Positions 22,915 to 31,782 are shown, numbered from the stretch's first letter. The stretch is 45,114 nucleotides of DNA from Planctomycetales bacterium (GCA_027459775.1 DAIDHE010000131.1:1-45114); one strand, 5' to 3'. The notes: generated by a model from the sequence alone, not told the origin. A program made the numbers and translations.

Positions 22915-24240
22915 ATGAAGAACGCCACCGATCGAATCAGCCGGCGGACCGCGCTCGCGGGCATGGGCGCCGGCTTCGCCATGCCGTTTGTGTGGTGCCG
23001 GGGCGGCCGGGCCGCGCCCAGCGAGACGGTCCAGCACGCGAGCTTTGGCGCGTCCGGCATGGCCGGGGCCGACATCGGCTCGCTCTCCGAGAGCCCCCAC
23101 TTCCAGCTCGTCGCCGTCGCCGACGTCGATGCCCGAAACCTCGCCCGGATCAAGGAACAACACAAGGGCGTGCGGGTCTATCAAGATTGGCGGGTGCTGC
23201 TCGACAAGGAGAAGAAGCTCGATTCCGCCAACATCTCGACCCCCGACCACATGCACGGCCCGATCACGATGCGGGCGATGAAACAGGGTCTGAACGTCTA
23301 TACCCAGAAGCCCCTGGCCCAGACGATTCACGAGGCCCGCCAGCTCACGATCGTGGCCCGCGAAAAGGGGCTCGTGACCCAGATGGGCATTCAGATTCAT
23401 TCGCACAAGGTCCATCAGACGATCAAGGCGGTGATCCAGGCTGGGACGATCGGCAAGGTCAAGGAAGTCCATAGCTGGAGCGGCAAGCACTGGGGCGACA
23501 CGAGCCCCGTCCCCAAGCGGCACGACGTGCCGCCCAAGGAATTCGCCTGGGATCTGTGGCTCGGCGTGGCGGCCAAGCGGCCGTTCCTGGCGGGCTATTA
23601 TCATCCCGGCGAATGGCGCAAACGGCTTGATTTTGGCACCGGCACGTTCGGCGACATGGGCTGCCACATCCTCGATCCCGTCTACATGTCGCTGGCCTTG
23701 ACCGCCCCCAGGTCGATCACCTCGGTCGGCGGGTCCGCCGGGGCCGACAACTGGGGGCTCGATTCCCAGGTCAAGTACGTCTTCCCCGCCACCAGCCACA
23801 CCGACGGCGAGCTCACTCTCACCTGGTACGACGGCGACGCCCGGCCCCCCGAATCGATCGCCGCCAAGATCAGCCCCCGGCGGTTCTCGGATCAGGGCTC
23901 GATCTATCTGGGTACGAAGGGCGTGCTCTACACGCCCTATATCGACGACCCGATCCTGCTCCCCGAGAGCCAGTTCCAGGGGGTGAAACTTCCCGACGCC
24001 CCGAGCGCCAATCACTACACCCAGTTCGTCGACGCCTGCGTGGGCAAGGGGAAAACCTGGGCGCCCTTTGACTATTCGGGGCCGCTCACCGGAACCGTCC
24101 TGCTCGGCTGCCTCGCGACCCGATTCCCCAAGATGAAGCTCGAGTGGGACGCCCACGCTCACAAGGTCACCAACGTCCCCGAGGCCAACGCCTTCGTCCG
24201 CCGCCATTATCGCCACGGATGGGAGGTCGAGGGGCTCTGA
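22915..24240 (+). CDS. Tat-exported Gfo/Idh/MocA family oxidoreductase
   Basis: This 441-residue protein starts with a twin-arginine signal (SRRTALAGMG, residues 9-18). The Rossmann domain follows with VAVADVDARN and NISTPDHMHGPI. The usual EKP catalytic Lys motif is QKPLA here (near YTQKPLAQ). The C-terminal alpha/beta domain has WSGKHWGD and FGDMGCHILD. Family members are NAD(P)-dependent dehydrogenases of sugars or cyclitols, and Tat-exported ones carry the cofactor folded in. With DUF1080 directly upstream, a glucoside 3-dehydrogenase-like role is plausible but not shown. GAGAG precedes the ATG at 22915. Confidence 0.88.
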   Translation: MKNATDRISRRTALAGMGAGFAMPFVWCRGGRAAPSETVQHASFGASGMAGADIGSLSESPHFQLVAVADVDARNLARIKEQHKGVRVYQDWRVLLDKEKKLDSANISTPDHMHGPITMRAMKQGLNVYTQKPLAQTIHEARQLTIVAREKGLVTQMGIQIHSHKVHQTIKAVIQAGTIGKVKEVHSWSGKHWGDTSPVPKRHDVPPKEFAWDLWLGVAAKRPFLAGYYHPGEWRKRLDFGTGTFGDMGCHILDPVYMSLALTAPRSITSVGGSAGADNWGLDSQVKYVFPATSHTDGELTLTWYDGDARPPESIAAKISPRRFSDQGSIYLGTKGVLYTPYIDDPILLPESQFQGVKLPDAPSANHYTQFVDACVGKGKTWAPFDYSGPLTGTVLLGCLATRFPKMKLEWDAHAHKVTNVPEANAFVRRHYRHGWEVEGL

Positions 24241-24326
24241 CGAGCGTAATTCGGGTCCAGGGCTGGATCAACTCGGTACAATATGCGGAGGGCCGCGATT
24301 CCCGAGCACCCCAGGACCCGATCCCG

Positions 24327-25658
24327 ATGACCAAGCTCGCCAGCGAATCCGAGACGCAGAACAATCAGGCTGGACCAGGGCTGCTCTGGGGCGAACCCCA
24401 GGAGCGGCTGGCGTTTATCGTCAAACTGCTGCGCGAGATGAGCCTGCACGACGACCCCCAGGCCATGGTCCGCGCCTATGGCGCCCGGATGCGCGAGGTC
24501 ATGCCCGTCGACGGCTGGATGGCGCTCAGCCGCCGCGGGCTCGACAGCCCGTACTTTCGCATCACCCGCTCGAGCGCCTGGACCGAGGAGATCAACCCCT
24601 GGAAGCAAAAGGACCGCCTGCCGCTGCTCAAAGGGGGGTTTCTGAGCGAGCTGATTCACGGCGGCAAACCGCGGCTGATCGACGATCTGGAATCGTTCGT
24701 TTCGCCTGACGACCCCGCCTATGAGTATCTGGCGGGCTTTCGCTCGATGATGGCGATTCCCCATTTCGACCGGGGCGAATCGCTCAACATGACGATCTCG
24801 CTCCAGCACGATTCAAAATCATTTGATCATGAAAAGTTTCCCGAGTGGGTGTGGATGAGCGGGCTGTTCGGGCGGGCGACCCAGAGCCTCGTTTTGAGCG
24901 ACGAGCTCAAGCGCGCGTATGAGATCGTCGAGCGCGAGCTCAAGGTCATCGCCGACATTCAGCGCTCGTTATTACCGCGCGATCTGCCCCGGGTTCCGGG
25001 GCTCGAGCTGGCGGCGTACTATCGGACGTCGCGGTGGGCTGGGGGCGATTATTACGATTTCTTTCCGTTGCCCGAGGGGAGGCTGGGGGTCTTGATCGCC
25101 GACGTCAGCGGCCATGGAGCGCCCGCGGCCGTGCTGATGGCGATCACGCACAGCCTGGCGCACGGCCTTCCTGGCCCGCCCGATCCGCCGGGCGTGCTTC
25201 TGGGCCACGTCAACCGCCGGCTGGCGCTGGGCTATACCACCAGCAACGACGTCTTCGTGACCGCGTTTTACGGCGTGCTCGACCCCGCCCGCCGCACGCT
25301 CACGTACTCATGCGCGGGCCACAATCCCCCGCGCCTCAAGCGCTGTCGCAAGGACGACGTGATCGCCCTCGACGAGATCGGCGGGCCGCCGCTGGGGCTT
25401 TTCGAAGAGCTCGAATACGACCAGGCGACTATCGAGCTCGAGCCCGACGACGTGCTGGCGCTCTACACCGACGGCATCACCGAGGCCATGGACGAGACCA
25501 ATGCTCAATTCGGGGTCGGCCGGCTCGACGAAATCCTGGGCCGATGCGAGCTCGACGCCCAGGGGATGATCGACGCCGTCGTGGCCGGCGTCGACCGCTT
25601 CACCGACAGTCGCCCCCCCGAGGACGATCGGACCTTGCTCGTGATCCAGATTTCGTGA
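24327..25658 (+). CDS. RsbU-type PP2C phosphatase with GAF-like sensor
   Basis: This 443-residue cytoplasmic protein has a GAF-like N-terminal domain (about 25-185). A connecting helix with the family signature IADIQRSLLP follows, then a SpoIIE/PP2C domain. Metal-binding motifs are GGDYYD (239-244, Asp241), DVSGHG (Asp259) and DDRT (Asp433, Asp434). RsbU-like enzymes dephosphorylate anti-sigma-factor antagonists (STAS proteins) to start partner-switching stress or envelope responses. No STAS or anti-sigma gene is in the window, so the partner is elsewhere. The start at 24327 has AGGA upstream. A TACAAT at 24277-24282 is a possible -10 box with no matching -35. Confidence 0.88.
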   Translation: MTKLASESETQNNQAGPGLLWGEPQERLAFIVKLLREMSLHDDPQAMVRAYGARMREVMPVDGWMALSRRGLDSPYFRITRSSAWTEEINPWKQKDRLPLLKGGFLSELIHGGKPRLIDDLESFVSPDDPAYEYLAGFRSMMAIPHFDRGESLNMTISLQHDSKSFDHEKFPEWVWMSGLFGRATQSLVLSDELKRAYEIVERELKVIADIQRSLLPRDLPRVPGLELAAYYRTSRWAGGDYYDFFPLPEGRLGVLIADVSGHGAPAAVLMAITHSLAHGLPGPPDPPGVLLGHVNRRLALGYTTSNDVFVTAFYGVLDPARRTLTYSCAGHNPPRLKRCRKDDVIALDEIGGPPLGLFEELEYDQATIELEPDDVLALYTDGITEAMDETNAQFGVGRLDEILGRCELDAQGMIDAVVAGVDRFTDSRPPEDDRTLLVIQIS

Positions 25659-25739
25659 GACCAACCGCGCGGTCGGCCCGGCGACTCGCGATCGTCGCCG
25701 CTCGACCGCGGCCCTTTTCGGGAAGGAGCGGCCTGATTC

Positions 25740-26423
25740 ATGACCCCCGTCCAAGCTTCGATCAAGCTGGCGCCGTCGATCCTGGCAGCCGACATGGGCC
25801 GGCTGGCGGAGGCCGTCGAACAGGTCGACGCCGCCGGCGCGGACCGGATTCACATCGACGTGATGGACGGCCATTTCGTCCCCAACATCACCTTCGGCCC
25901 GATCGTCGTCAAATGGCTGCGTTCGACGACCAGGCTGCCGTTCGAGGTGCACCTCATGATCGACCGCCCCGAGCGCTATCTCGAGGCGTTCGCCCTGGCC
26001 GGGGCCGATTCCCTGATCGTCCATCAAGAAGGGGCGGTCCATTTGAATCGGACCATCCAGGCGATCCACGCGCTGGGCAAGAAAGCCGGCGTCGCCATCA
26101 ACCCCGCCACGCCGGCAAGTGTTCTTGAAGAGGTCGTCCCCGACCTCGAGCTGATCCTGGTCATGACGGTCAATCCCGGGTTCGGCGGCCAGGAATTCAT
26201 CCCCGGCACGCTCGCCAAGATCGGCCGGGTTCGGCGGATGATCGATCAGGCGCGGCCCGAGTGCGAGCTCGAGGTCGACGGCGGGGTCGATCCCGAAACG
26301 GCCCCGGCGGTCGTCGCGGCCGGGGCAGGGGTCTTGGTGGCGGGCTCGGCGGTCTTTGGAGCGCCCGGCGGCGCGGCCGCGGGCATGGACCGGATCCGCG
26401 CCAGCCTGGCCGCGCGGCGCTGA
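25740..26423 (+). CDS. rpe: Ribulose-phosphate 3-epimerase
   Basis: This 227-residue TIM-barrel enzyme interconverts ribulose 5-phosphate and xylulose 5-phosphate in the pentose phosphate pathway. It shows APSILAAD, the metal-site motif HIDVMDGHFVPN (His38, Asp40), HLMI, the phosphate loop MTVNPGFGGQ, and EVDGGV with the second catalytic Asp. Its length is normal for the family. GGAAGGAG is upstream of the ATG. It is not adjacent to other pentose phosphate genes; the lactonase at 4007 belongs to a different, exported group. Confidence 0.95.
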   Translation: MTPVQASIKLAPSILAADMGRLAEAVEQVDAAGADRIHIDVMDGHFVPNITFGPIVVKWLRSTTRLPFEVHLMIDRPERYLEAFALAGADSLIVHQEGAVHLNRTIQAIHALGKKAGVAINPATPASVLEEVVPDLELILVMTVNPGFGGQEFIPGTLAKIGRVRRMIDQARPECELEVDGGVDPETAPAVVAAGAGVLVAGSAVFGAPGGAAAGMDRIRASLAARR

Positions 26424-26464
26424 GGCGCTCGTCCCCGTCCTGGTGAAATAATCGGGATCGAATC

Positions 26465-27193
26465 ATGAATACATCTCGAACAACCAGCCTTGCCATCCGC
26501 CATCGGACGCCCGAGATCATGGACGACCCAGCGCTCGAACCGCGAGCCCACGACGACGCCCTCCGCGGGCTCGAGCGAATCCACCGGTTCAGTCGCCCGG
26601 ACGTCGCCATCTGGCCAAGAATCGCGCGGTTGTACGACGAGCTGGGGAATCCCGACCAGCCCCTCCGCGTCCTCGACGTCGCCTGTGGAGGCGGCGTACT
26701 GGCGCTCGAGCTGGTCGGCCGGGCCGCGCGCGAAGGCCGGCGGATTGACGTCGAAGGTTGCGACAAGAGCCCACGTGCCGTGGAATTCGCCGCCCGCCGC
26801 GCCCGCGAAACCGGCCGCCAGGCCCGGTTCTTCGCGTGCGACGCCCTGGCCGATCCGTTCCCTGGTCTCTATGACGTCGTCACATGCTCACTTTTTCTGC
26901 ACCATCTCGACGCCGCCGATGCGGAAAAGCTGCTCGGGCGGATGGCCGCCGCGGCGAAACGGCTGGTGCTGGTCGACGACCTGATTCGCAACCGCGCGGG
27001 ATACCTGCTCGCCTGGCTGGGGTGCCGCGCGCTCTCGCGATCGCCGGTCGTTCACTCGGACGGAGCGGCGTCGGTCGCGGCCGCATACAATGTCGATGAA
27101 GCGATCGCGCTCGCGCGCTGCGCGGGGCTGGACGGGGCGACCGTCGCGCGGCACTGGCCGTGTCGATTTCTCTTGAGCTGGAGCCCGCCGTGA
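26465..27193 (+). CDS. Class I SAM-dependent methyltransferase (type III PKS cluster)
   Basis: This 242-residue protein has the Rossmann methyltransferase SAM motif VLDVACGGG at 69-77, then VEGCDKS (motif II acidic residue) and DVVTCSLFLHHLD (motif IV region). No metal-binding or lipid-specific motif is visible. The stop overlaps the start of the FAD oxidoreductase by four bases (GTGA), so the two are translationally coupled, and the polyketide synthase follows. In this setting it probably O- or C-methylates a polyketide product such as a resorcinol or pyrone; this is inferred from context. GGGA lies about ten bases before the ATG. Confidence 0.85.
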   Translation: MNTSRTTSLAIRHRTPEIMDDPALEPRAHDDALRGLERIHRFSRPDVAIWPRIARLYDELGNPDQPLRVLDVACGGGVLALELVGRAAREGRRIDVEGCDKSPRAVEFAARRARETGRQARFFACDALADPFPGLYDVVTCSLFLHHLDAADAEKLLGRMAAAAKRLVLVDDLIRNRAGYLLAWLGCRALSRSPVVHSDGAASVAAAYNVDEAIALARCAGLDGATVARHWPCRFLLSWSPP

Positions 27194-28380
27194 CCCTATC
27201 GCGCCTTGCAATCGAGGAGGCGGCAAGGATCGACTGGGATGTGATCGTGCTCGGCGCGGGTCCGGCGGGCGCTCTCGGGGCGCGGCGGCTGGCGATGGCG
27301 GGTGCTCGGGTCTTGCTGGTCGAGAAAAAGGAGTTCCCGAGGCGCAAGGTCTGCGGGGCGTGTCTCAACGCGGATGCGCTTGGCGTCCTCGCCTCGGAGG
27401 GCCTGGGTACGCTGGTCGACGATCAGGGCGGGGTCGTGATCCGGGAGTTTCACCTGGGGCTGGGGGGCCGATCCGTTCGGCTGCCCCTCCCCGCGGGACG
27501 GGCCTTGTCGCGCGCGCGGTTCGATCTCGCGCTGGTCGAGGAGGCGATTCGATCGGGCGTCGACTTTCTCCCCGAGACGCTTGCCAGCGTGGACGCCGAC
27601 GCGGGCCTCGCGGGCGGCCGGGCGGTTCGTCTCGATCAGCGCGGGGCCGCGGCGACGGCCTGGGCCAAGGTCGTCGTCGTCGCGGCGGGGATCGGCCATC
27701 ACGCGCTCGAGCGCGACCCGGCGATCGGGATGCGCGTCGCCCCTGGGTCGCGCATCGGCGCGGGCTGCACGATCGACGATTTCCCCGCCGATTATGGGTC
27801 CGGCGCGATCCACATGGCGGTCGGGCGCCAGGGCTACGTGGGTCTGGTTCGGCTCGAGGACGGTCGGCTGAACGTGGGCGCGGCGTTTGATCGCGCGCTT
27901 GTGCGTCGAATGGGCGAGCCGGGCCGCGCGGCCGCGCGGGTGCTCGAGGAGGCGGGTTTTCCCCGGATCGCCGGGCTCGATGCGGCCGAATGGCAGGGCA
28001 CGCCGGGGCTCACGCGGCGAGCGCGTCCCGTGGCGGGGCGGCGCCTGATCCTGATCGGCGACGCCGCGGGCTACGTCGAGCCGTTCACCGGCCAGGGGAT
28101 GGCCTGCGCCCTCGCGTCGGCCCAGGCCGCCGCGCCGATCATCCTCCGCGGCCTTGACTCATGGTCGGCCGCGCTCGAGCGCGCATGGTCGACCCAGCAC
28201 GATGCGCTCCTTGGCCGGCGGTACTGGCTGTGTCTCGCCCTGGCGGCGGCGCTGCGCAGACCCATCATCGCGCGCTCTCTGTTCGCCTGCGCCGCCTGGA
28301 CTCCGACGGTTTCTCGAATGATGATCCATCACGTCAATAAGCCGCACATTTTCGTGGAAACGAGCGCCTCATGCCCATGA
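27190..28380 (+). CDS. FAD-dependent oxidoreductase (geranylgeranyl reductase/monooxygenase-like; PKS cluster)
   Basis: This 396-residue flavoprotein has the dinucleotide motif VLGAGPAGALG (22-27 core), then VEKKEFPRRKVCGACLN typical of the geranylgeranyl-reductase/halogenase group, and GDAAGYVEPFTGQGM with Gly290-Asp291. It lacks a conserved halogenase lysine region that I can assign. Likely roles are hydroxylation or reduction of the polyketide product. The GTG start at 27190 has GGAG six bases upstream and overlaps the methyltransferase stop. The upstream GTG at 27160 would overlap more and has no good site. The C terminus overlaps the PKS gene by ten bases. Confidence 0.85.
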   Translation: MTLSRLAIEEAARIDWDVIVLGAGPAGALGARRLAMAGARVLLVEKKEFPRRKVCGACLNADALGVLASEGLGTLVDDQGGVVIREFHLGLGGRSVRLPLPAGRALSRARFDLALVEEAIRSGVDFLPETLASVDADAGLAGGRAVRLDQRGAAATAWAKVVVVAAGIGHHALERDPAIGMRVAPGSRIGAGCTIDDFPADYGSGAIHMAVGRQGYVGLVRLEDGRLNVGAAFDRALVRRMGEPGRAAARVLEEAGFPRIAGLDAAEWQGTPGLTRRARPVAGRRLILIGDAAGYVEPFTGQGMACALASAQAAAPIILRGLDSWSAALERAWSTQHDALLGRRYWLCLALAAALRRPIIARSLFACAAWTPTVSRMMIHHVNKPHIFVETSASCP

Positions 28381-29450
28381 TCATCGCGGGAATCGGCACG
28401 GCCCTGCCGCCGCACACGATCGCACAGTCGGACGCATCGGCGATCACCCAGCGATTTTCTTGCGCGACCGCCGATCAGGAACGACTGTTTCACACGTTTT
28501 ATCGCCGCGCGGGCGTCCAGACCCGCCATTGCGTGGTGCTCGAGAAGTCGGAAGGGGATCTTTCCGAGCGGCAGTCGTTTTACGATACGGCCGCCCCCAC
28601 GACCCTCGAGCGGATGCGAAGATACGAGCTCGAAGCCCCCCGCCTGGCCGTCTCCGCCAGCCAAAGGGCACTCGAGGACGCGGGCCTCGCCTCCGGCCGA
28701 ATCACGCACCTGATCACCGTCTCGTGCACCGGCTTTTCCGCGCCCGGCTTTGATATCCAATTGATCAAGCAATTGAATCTCAGGCGCGACGTCGCGCGGA
28801 CCCATGTCGGGTTCATGGGCTGCCACGGGGCGCTCAACGGGCTGCGGGCAGCAAAGGCATACATTGAGGCCGACCCGGCGGCGCGGGCCTTGATTTGCGC
28901 TGTCGAGCTCTGCAGCCTGCACCATCACTACGGCTGGGACGCGGGCCAGGTCGTCGCCAACGCACTCTTCGCCGACGGGGCAGCCGCGGTCGTCGGCGTC
29001 GCCGCGGGGTCGGGGCCGGCCCACGATCCCTTGCGAGTCGTGATGTGCGGCTCGTTCCTGGTCGACGACTCGGAAGACGCGATGTCCTGGCGGATTGGCG
29101 ATCAGGGGTTCGCGATGACCCTTGCCGCGCGGGTTCCCGACTTGATCGGCGGGCACCTGCGAGGCTGGCTGGAATCGTGGCTCGAGCGCCGCGGGCTGGG
29201 CCCGGACGACATCGGCTCGTGGGCCGTCCATCCCGGCGGACCGCGGGTGTTGTCGGCCGTGAGCGAGGCGCTCGCGCTGCCCCGGTCGGCGCTCGAGGTC
29301 TCTCACCAGGTGCTCGCCGAGCTGGGCAACATGTCGTCGCCCACGATCCTGTTCATTCTCGACCGCCTGCGCCGCGCCCACGCGCCGCGCCCCTGCGTGG
29401 CGATCGGGTTCGGGCCAGGGCTCGCCATCGAGGCGGCTCTATTGACGTAA
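28371..29450 (+). CDS. Type III polyketide synthase (chalcone/stilbene synthase family)
   Basis: This 359-residue ketosynthase has the full type III PKS triad: Cys151 (GFMGCHGA), His287 (AVHPGGPR) and Asn320 (LGNMSSPT). The spacing matches plant chalcone synthase (Cys164, His303, Asn336). The GFGPG loop is present near the C terminus. The enzyme extends a CoA-linked starter with malonyl-CoA and cyclises it without an acyl carrier protein. Planctomycete clusters of this composition have, as I recall, been tied to alkylresorcinol synthesis, so a long-chain resorcinol or pyrone is a reasonable guess. The start at 28371 or the ATG at 28377 (ATGA overlap) are both possible. Confidence 0.92.
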   Translation: MPMIIAGIGTALPPHTIAQSDASAITQRFSCATADQERLFHTFYRRAGVQTRHCVVLEKSEGDLSERQSFYDTAAPTTLERMRRYELEAPRLAVSASQRALEDAGLASGRITHLITVSCTGFSAPGFDIQLIKQLNLRRDVARTHVGFMGCHGALNGLRAAKAYIEADPAARALICAVELCSLHHHYGWDAGQVVANALFADGAAAVVGVAAGSGPAHDPLRVVMCGSFLVDDSEDAMSWRIGDQGFAMTLAARVPDLIGGHLRGWLESWLERRGLGPDDIGSWAVHPGGPRVLSAVSEALALPRSALEVSHQVLAELGNMSSPTILFILDRLRRAHAPRPCVAIGFGPGLAIEAALLT

Positions 29451-29468
29451 GCATGTCTTTCGCATCGA

Positions 29469-30092
29469 TCAATGCCTAGACAATTCCGGCGGCAGCTTGG
29501 TGCCAGCCGGCAAAATCAGGGGCGGTTCCCCGGTCACCGACCAGAACAGCTTGGCCGGGCCGCTGGGATACGCGTCGCCCTTGACCCACGTGTGATAGAC
29601 CTTGCCCCACAACGTGCGGACCTTGGCCAGCGTCTGCTTTTCCTCGTCCCCTTTCTGGGTGAGACTCTTGAGCAGTCCGGCGTCGACCTCGTGCTTGTGG
29701 TCGTGCCAGTATTCCTTTTCCTCGTCGGGCATCGCCTGGTACGTGGCGTCGTCGACCAGGTACTCGATCCCGATCAGCCGCGCGTCCGGCCCCGTTCCGT
29801 CGTAGAGCATGCACTGGTTCAGATGGTCGTTTACCGGCTTGCAGAAATGGTAGGCGATGCGCGATTCGCGGGGGTCGTCCTTCTGCAAATGGATCCCGGC
29901 GAACGCCAGCGGGCAGTGGATCGCCTCCTCAAGGGGCGCCTTCACTCCGGCCGCCCGAGCGGTGTGGCCGTCGCCCTGCCCCCGAGCCGGCTGAACGGCC
30001 CAGGTCGCATAGCCGCCGGCCATGGCCCCCAGAATCCCCGCCATCGCCGTGGAAATCGACCATCCCTTCCCAAGAACACCGGCGCGATTCAT
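29469..30092 (-). CDS. Exported DUF1264 protein
   Basis: This 207-residue protein has a signal or anchor sequence (STAMAGILGAMAGGYATWA, about 12-30). A DUF1264 domain follows, with IHCPLAFAGIHLQKDDP, AYHFCKPVNDHLNQCMLYDG, LIGIEYLV and KEYWHDHKHEV. The domain is shared with plant oil-body-associated proteins, but its biochemical role is unknown. The start at 30092 has AAAGG seven bases upstream and gives a normal signal peptide. It converges on the PKS gene (18-bp gap) and diverges from the bd-oxidase pair. Confidence 0.85.
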   Translation of the reverse strand: MNRAGVLGKGWSISTAMAGILGAMAGGYATWAVQPARGQGDGHTARAAGVKAPLEEAIHCPLAFAGIHLQKDDPRESRIAYHFCKPVNDHLNQCMLYDGTGPDARLIGIEYLVDDATYQAMPDEEKEYWHDHKHEVDAGLLKSLTQKGDEEKQTLAKVRTLWGKVYHTWVKGDAYPSGPAKLFWSVTGEPPLILPAGTKLPPELSRH

Positions 30093-30140
30093 GAAAAACC
30101 TTTCGGAAAAGAGAATCAAGGGAAACATCCGGCTCAGCCG

Positions 30141-30169
30141 TTGATATTATTCCTGAAGCGGCATATAGA
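30141..30169 (+). promoter_or_regulatory. Candidate sigma-70 promoter of the bd-family oxidase operon
   Basis: TTGATA (30141-30146) and TATAGA (30164-30169) are exactly 17 bp apart. This is the best consensus match I saw in the window. Transcription would start near 30176, leaving a leader of about 145 bases before the ATG at 30322. Confidence 0.5.
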
Positions 30170-30178
30170 CAATCAAGA

Positions 30179-30208
30179 GAATCACGCCCGCGTAATGGCG
30201 CGTGATTC
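30179..30208. promoter_or_regulatory. Dyad (possible operator) downstream of the oxidase promoter
   Basis: GAATCACGC (30179-30187) and GCGTGATTC (30200-30208) are a perfect 9-bp inverted repeat with a 12-bp spacer. It begins about ten bases past the -10 box, over the likely transcription start. It could be a repressor operator or a leader hairpin. It does not match the FNR consensus (TTGAT-N4-ATCAA). Confidence 0.45.
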
Positions 30209-30321
30209 CGGTTCGTGGAATCGCGACGGCGAATGTCGTAGAATCGTTCTTCATTCACGTGGCGCGGCTCTCCGCGATTTGGGCCTTGCTCGGGTCCGGC
30301 ATCAGGTATCCAAGACTGATC

Positions 30322-31782
30322 ATGACATTTTATCCGATCCAGGACTATGGTCCGGTGATGAAAGGGATGGTCATCGGGGGGTTGGGGATCTTTCATGTGT
30401 TCCTGGCCCAGATGGCGATCGGCGGGGGGATGATCCTCTGTTATTTCGAGTGGCTCAGGCGCACGAGGCGCAGCCCGGGTGCCGGGCGGTTCATCGGCGG
30501 CTATTTTCAGGCGCTCGTGCTGGTGAGCTTCGTGCTGGGGGCGGTCACGGGGGTCGCGATGTGGTTCACGTCGATCCAGGTGAGCCCGCGGACGATCGGC
30601 GTGCTGGTCGACGAGTTTCATTGGATCTGGGCGACCGAGTGGACGTTTTTCTGTGTCGAGGTCGTGGCGGGGTATGCGTTTCTCAGATATCACGACCGGT
30701 TGAGCGATCGAAGCCGGGCGATGGTGCTGTTTTTTTATGCGATGGCGTCGTGGTTCAGCCTGTTCTGGATCAACGGGATTCTGTCGTTTCAGCTCACGCC
30801 CGGCAATTGGCTGGCGGGTCATTCGATGTGGGCGGGTTTCTTCAATCCCACCTTTTGGCCGTCGCTCTTCTATCGCACGGTGGCGTCGATGGCGATCGCG
30901 GCCCTGGCGGCGTGCGTGGTGATCAATATCGCCGGGCCGCACGAACGTGACGAGCGGCAAGAGCTCATCAAGCGGGCGGTCCTCTTCCTGGCGCCGATGG
31001 CGCTCATGCCGGTGTTCGGGGCCTGGTTCCTGGCCGCCATGCCGGCCGACAGCCGGTCGTGGGCGATGGGGGGAAACGTGACCATGACCATGTTCCTGGG
31101 CATGGGCGTGGGGGCTTCGCTCTTGATCGGGCTTTACGCCCTCGCCGCGATCCTCCGCCCAGGCTTTTATATCAGCGGCTACACCGCCTCGCTCTTGCTC
31201 GCGCTGGCCTTCATGGCGTCGGCCGGCGGCGAGTTCGTCCGCGAGGGCGTTCGCAAGCCGTATTCCATCCGCCAGGTCATGTATTCAAACTCGATCAAAC
31301 AAGACGATCTCGAGCGCATGCGCGTGACCGGTTCGACGATCGACGATCCTTACCCGCTCCGCGACAGTGCATCGTATGCGAACGACCAGCTTCGTCTGGG
31401 GGCCAAGGTTTATCGGGTCCAGTGCTCGGTCTGCCACACCAAGCGCGGGGCGAACGGGCTCGTGGAGTTGACGTCGAGCTGGACCATCGATCAAAAGCGG
31501 ATGAACATCGCGCAGCTTCAGCGCACCAAGCCGTTCATGCCGCCGTTCGCGGGTCCGCCGCGGGAGGTCGAGGCCCTGGTGCAGCTTTTGGGCTGGATGA
31601 GCGCGGGCGAGCCGGCGTCGTGGCCCGAGACCAGCGACCCCGCCGCTCTCGCCCGCATCCAGGGCTGGCTCGACTTGGTCGGCGTCACCCCTGGGATCGA
31701 GCTCATGCGGACGGGTGCTCGCGATCGCACCGCCGCCGGCCTGCTACACGCTCTTGCGACGTCGCGTTCGGAGGCCCGTTGA
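30322..31782 (+). CDS. Cytochrome bd-family CydA-like subunit with fused C-terminal cytochrome c
   Basis: This 486-residue protein has multiple TM helices that align by eye with CydA. His25 (GIFHVFLAQMAIGG) fits CydA His19; GAVTGVAMWF, Glu106 and Glu113 fit GVATG, Glu99 and Glu107; Glu308 (REGVRKPY) fits Glu445 (TEYGRQPW). The His186 ligand of heme b558 is Arg185 here (LFYRTVAS against FVHTVAS). The distance from that site to Glu308 is only 123 residues against 259 in E. coli, so the quinol (Q) loop is missing. A cytochrome c motif CSVCH follows at 368-372. This suggests a cytochrome c- or membrane-linked donor. The TGATG overlap with the next gene marks them as an operon. Confidence 0.8.
   Translation: MTFYPIQDYGPVMKGMVIGGLGIFHVFLAQMAIGGGMILCYFEWLRRTRRSPGAGRFIGGYFQALVLVSFVLGAVTGVAMWFTSIQVSPRTIGVLVDEFHWIWATEWTFFCVEVVAGYAFLRYHDRLSDRSRAMVLFFYAMASWFSLFWINGILSFQLTPGNWLAGHSMWAGFFNPTFWPSLFYRTVASMAIAALAACVVINIAGPHERDERQELIKRAVLFLAPMALMPVFGAWFLAAMPADSRSWAMGGNVTMTMFLGMGVGASLLIGLYALAAILRPGFYISGYTASLLLALAFMASAGGEFVREGVRKPYSIRQVMYSNSIKQDDLERMRVTGSTIDDPYPLRDSASYANDQLRLGAKVYRVQCSVCHTKRGANGLVELTSSWTIDQKRMNIAQLQRTKPFMPPFAGPPREVEALVQLLGWMSAGEPASWPETSDPAALARIQGWLDLVGVTPGIELMRTGARDRTAAGLLHALATSRSEAR

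Noticed and set aside
25680-25699. GGCGAC...GTCGCC hairpin between the phosphatase and rpe genes
   Set aside because: Short stem with no T-tract; common by chance in high-GC DNA.
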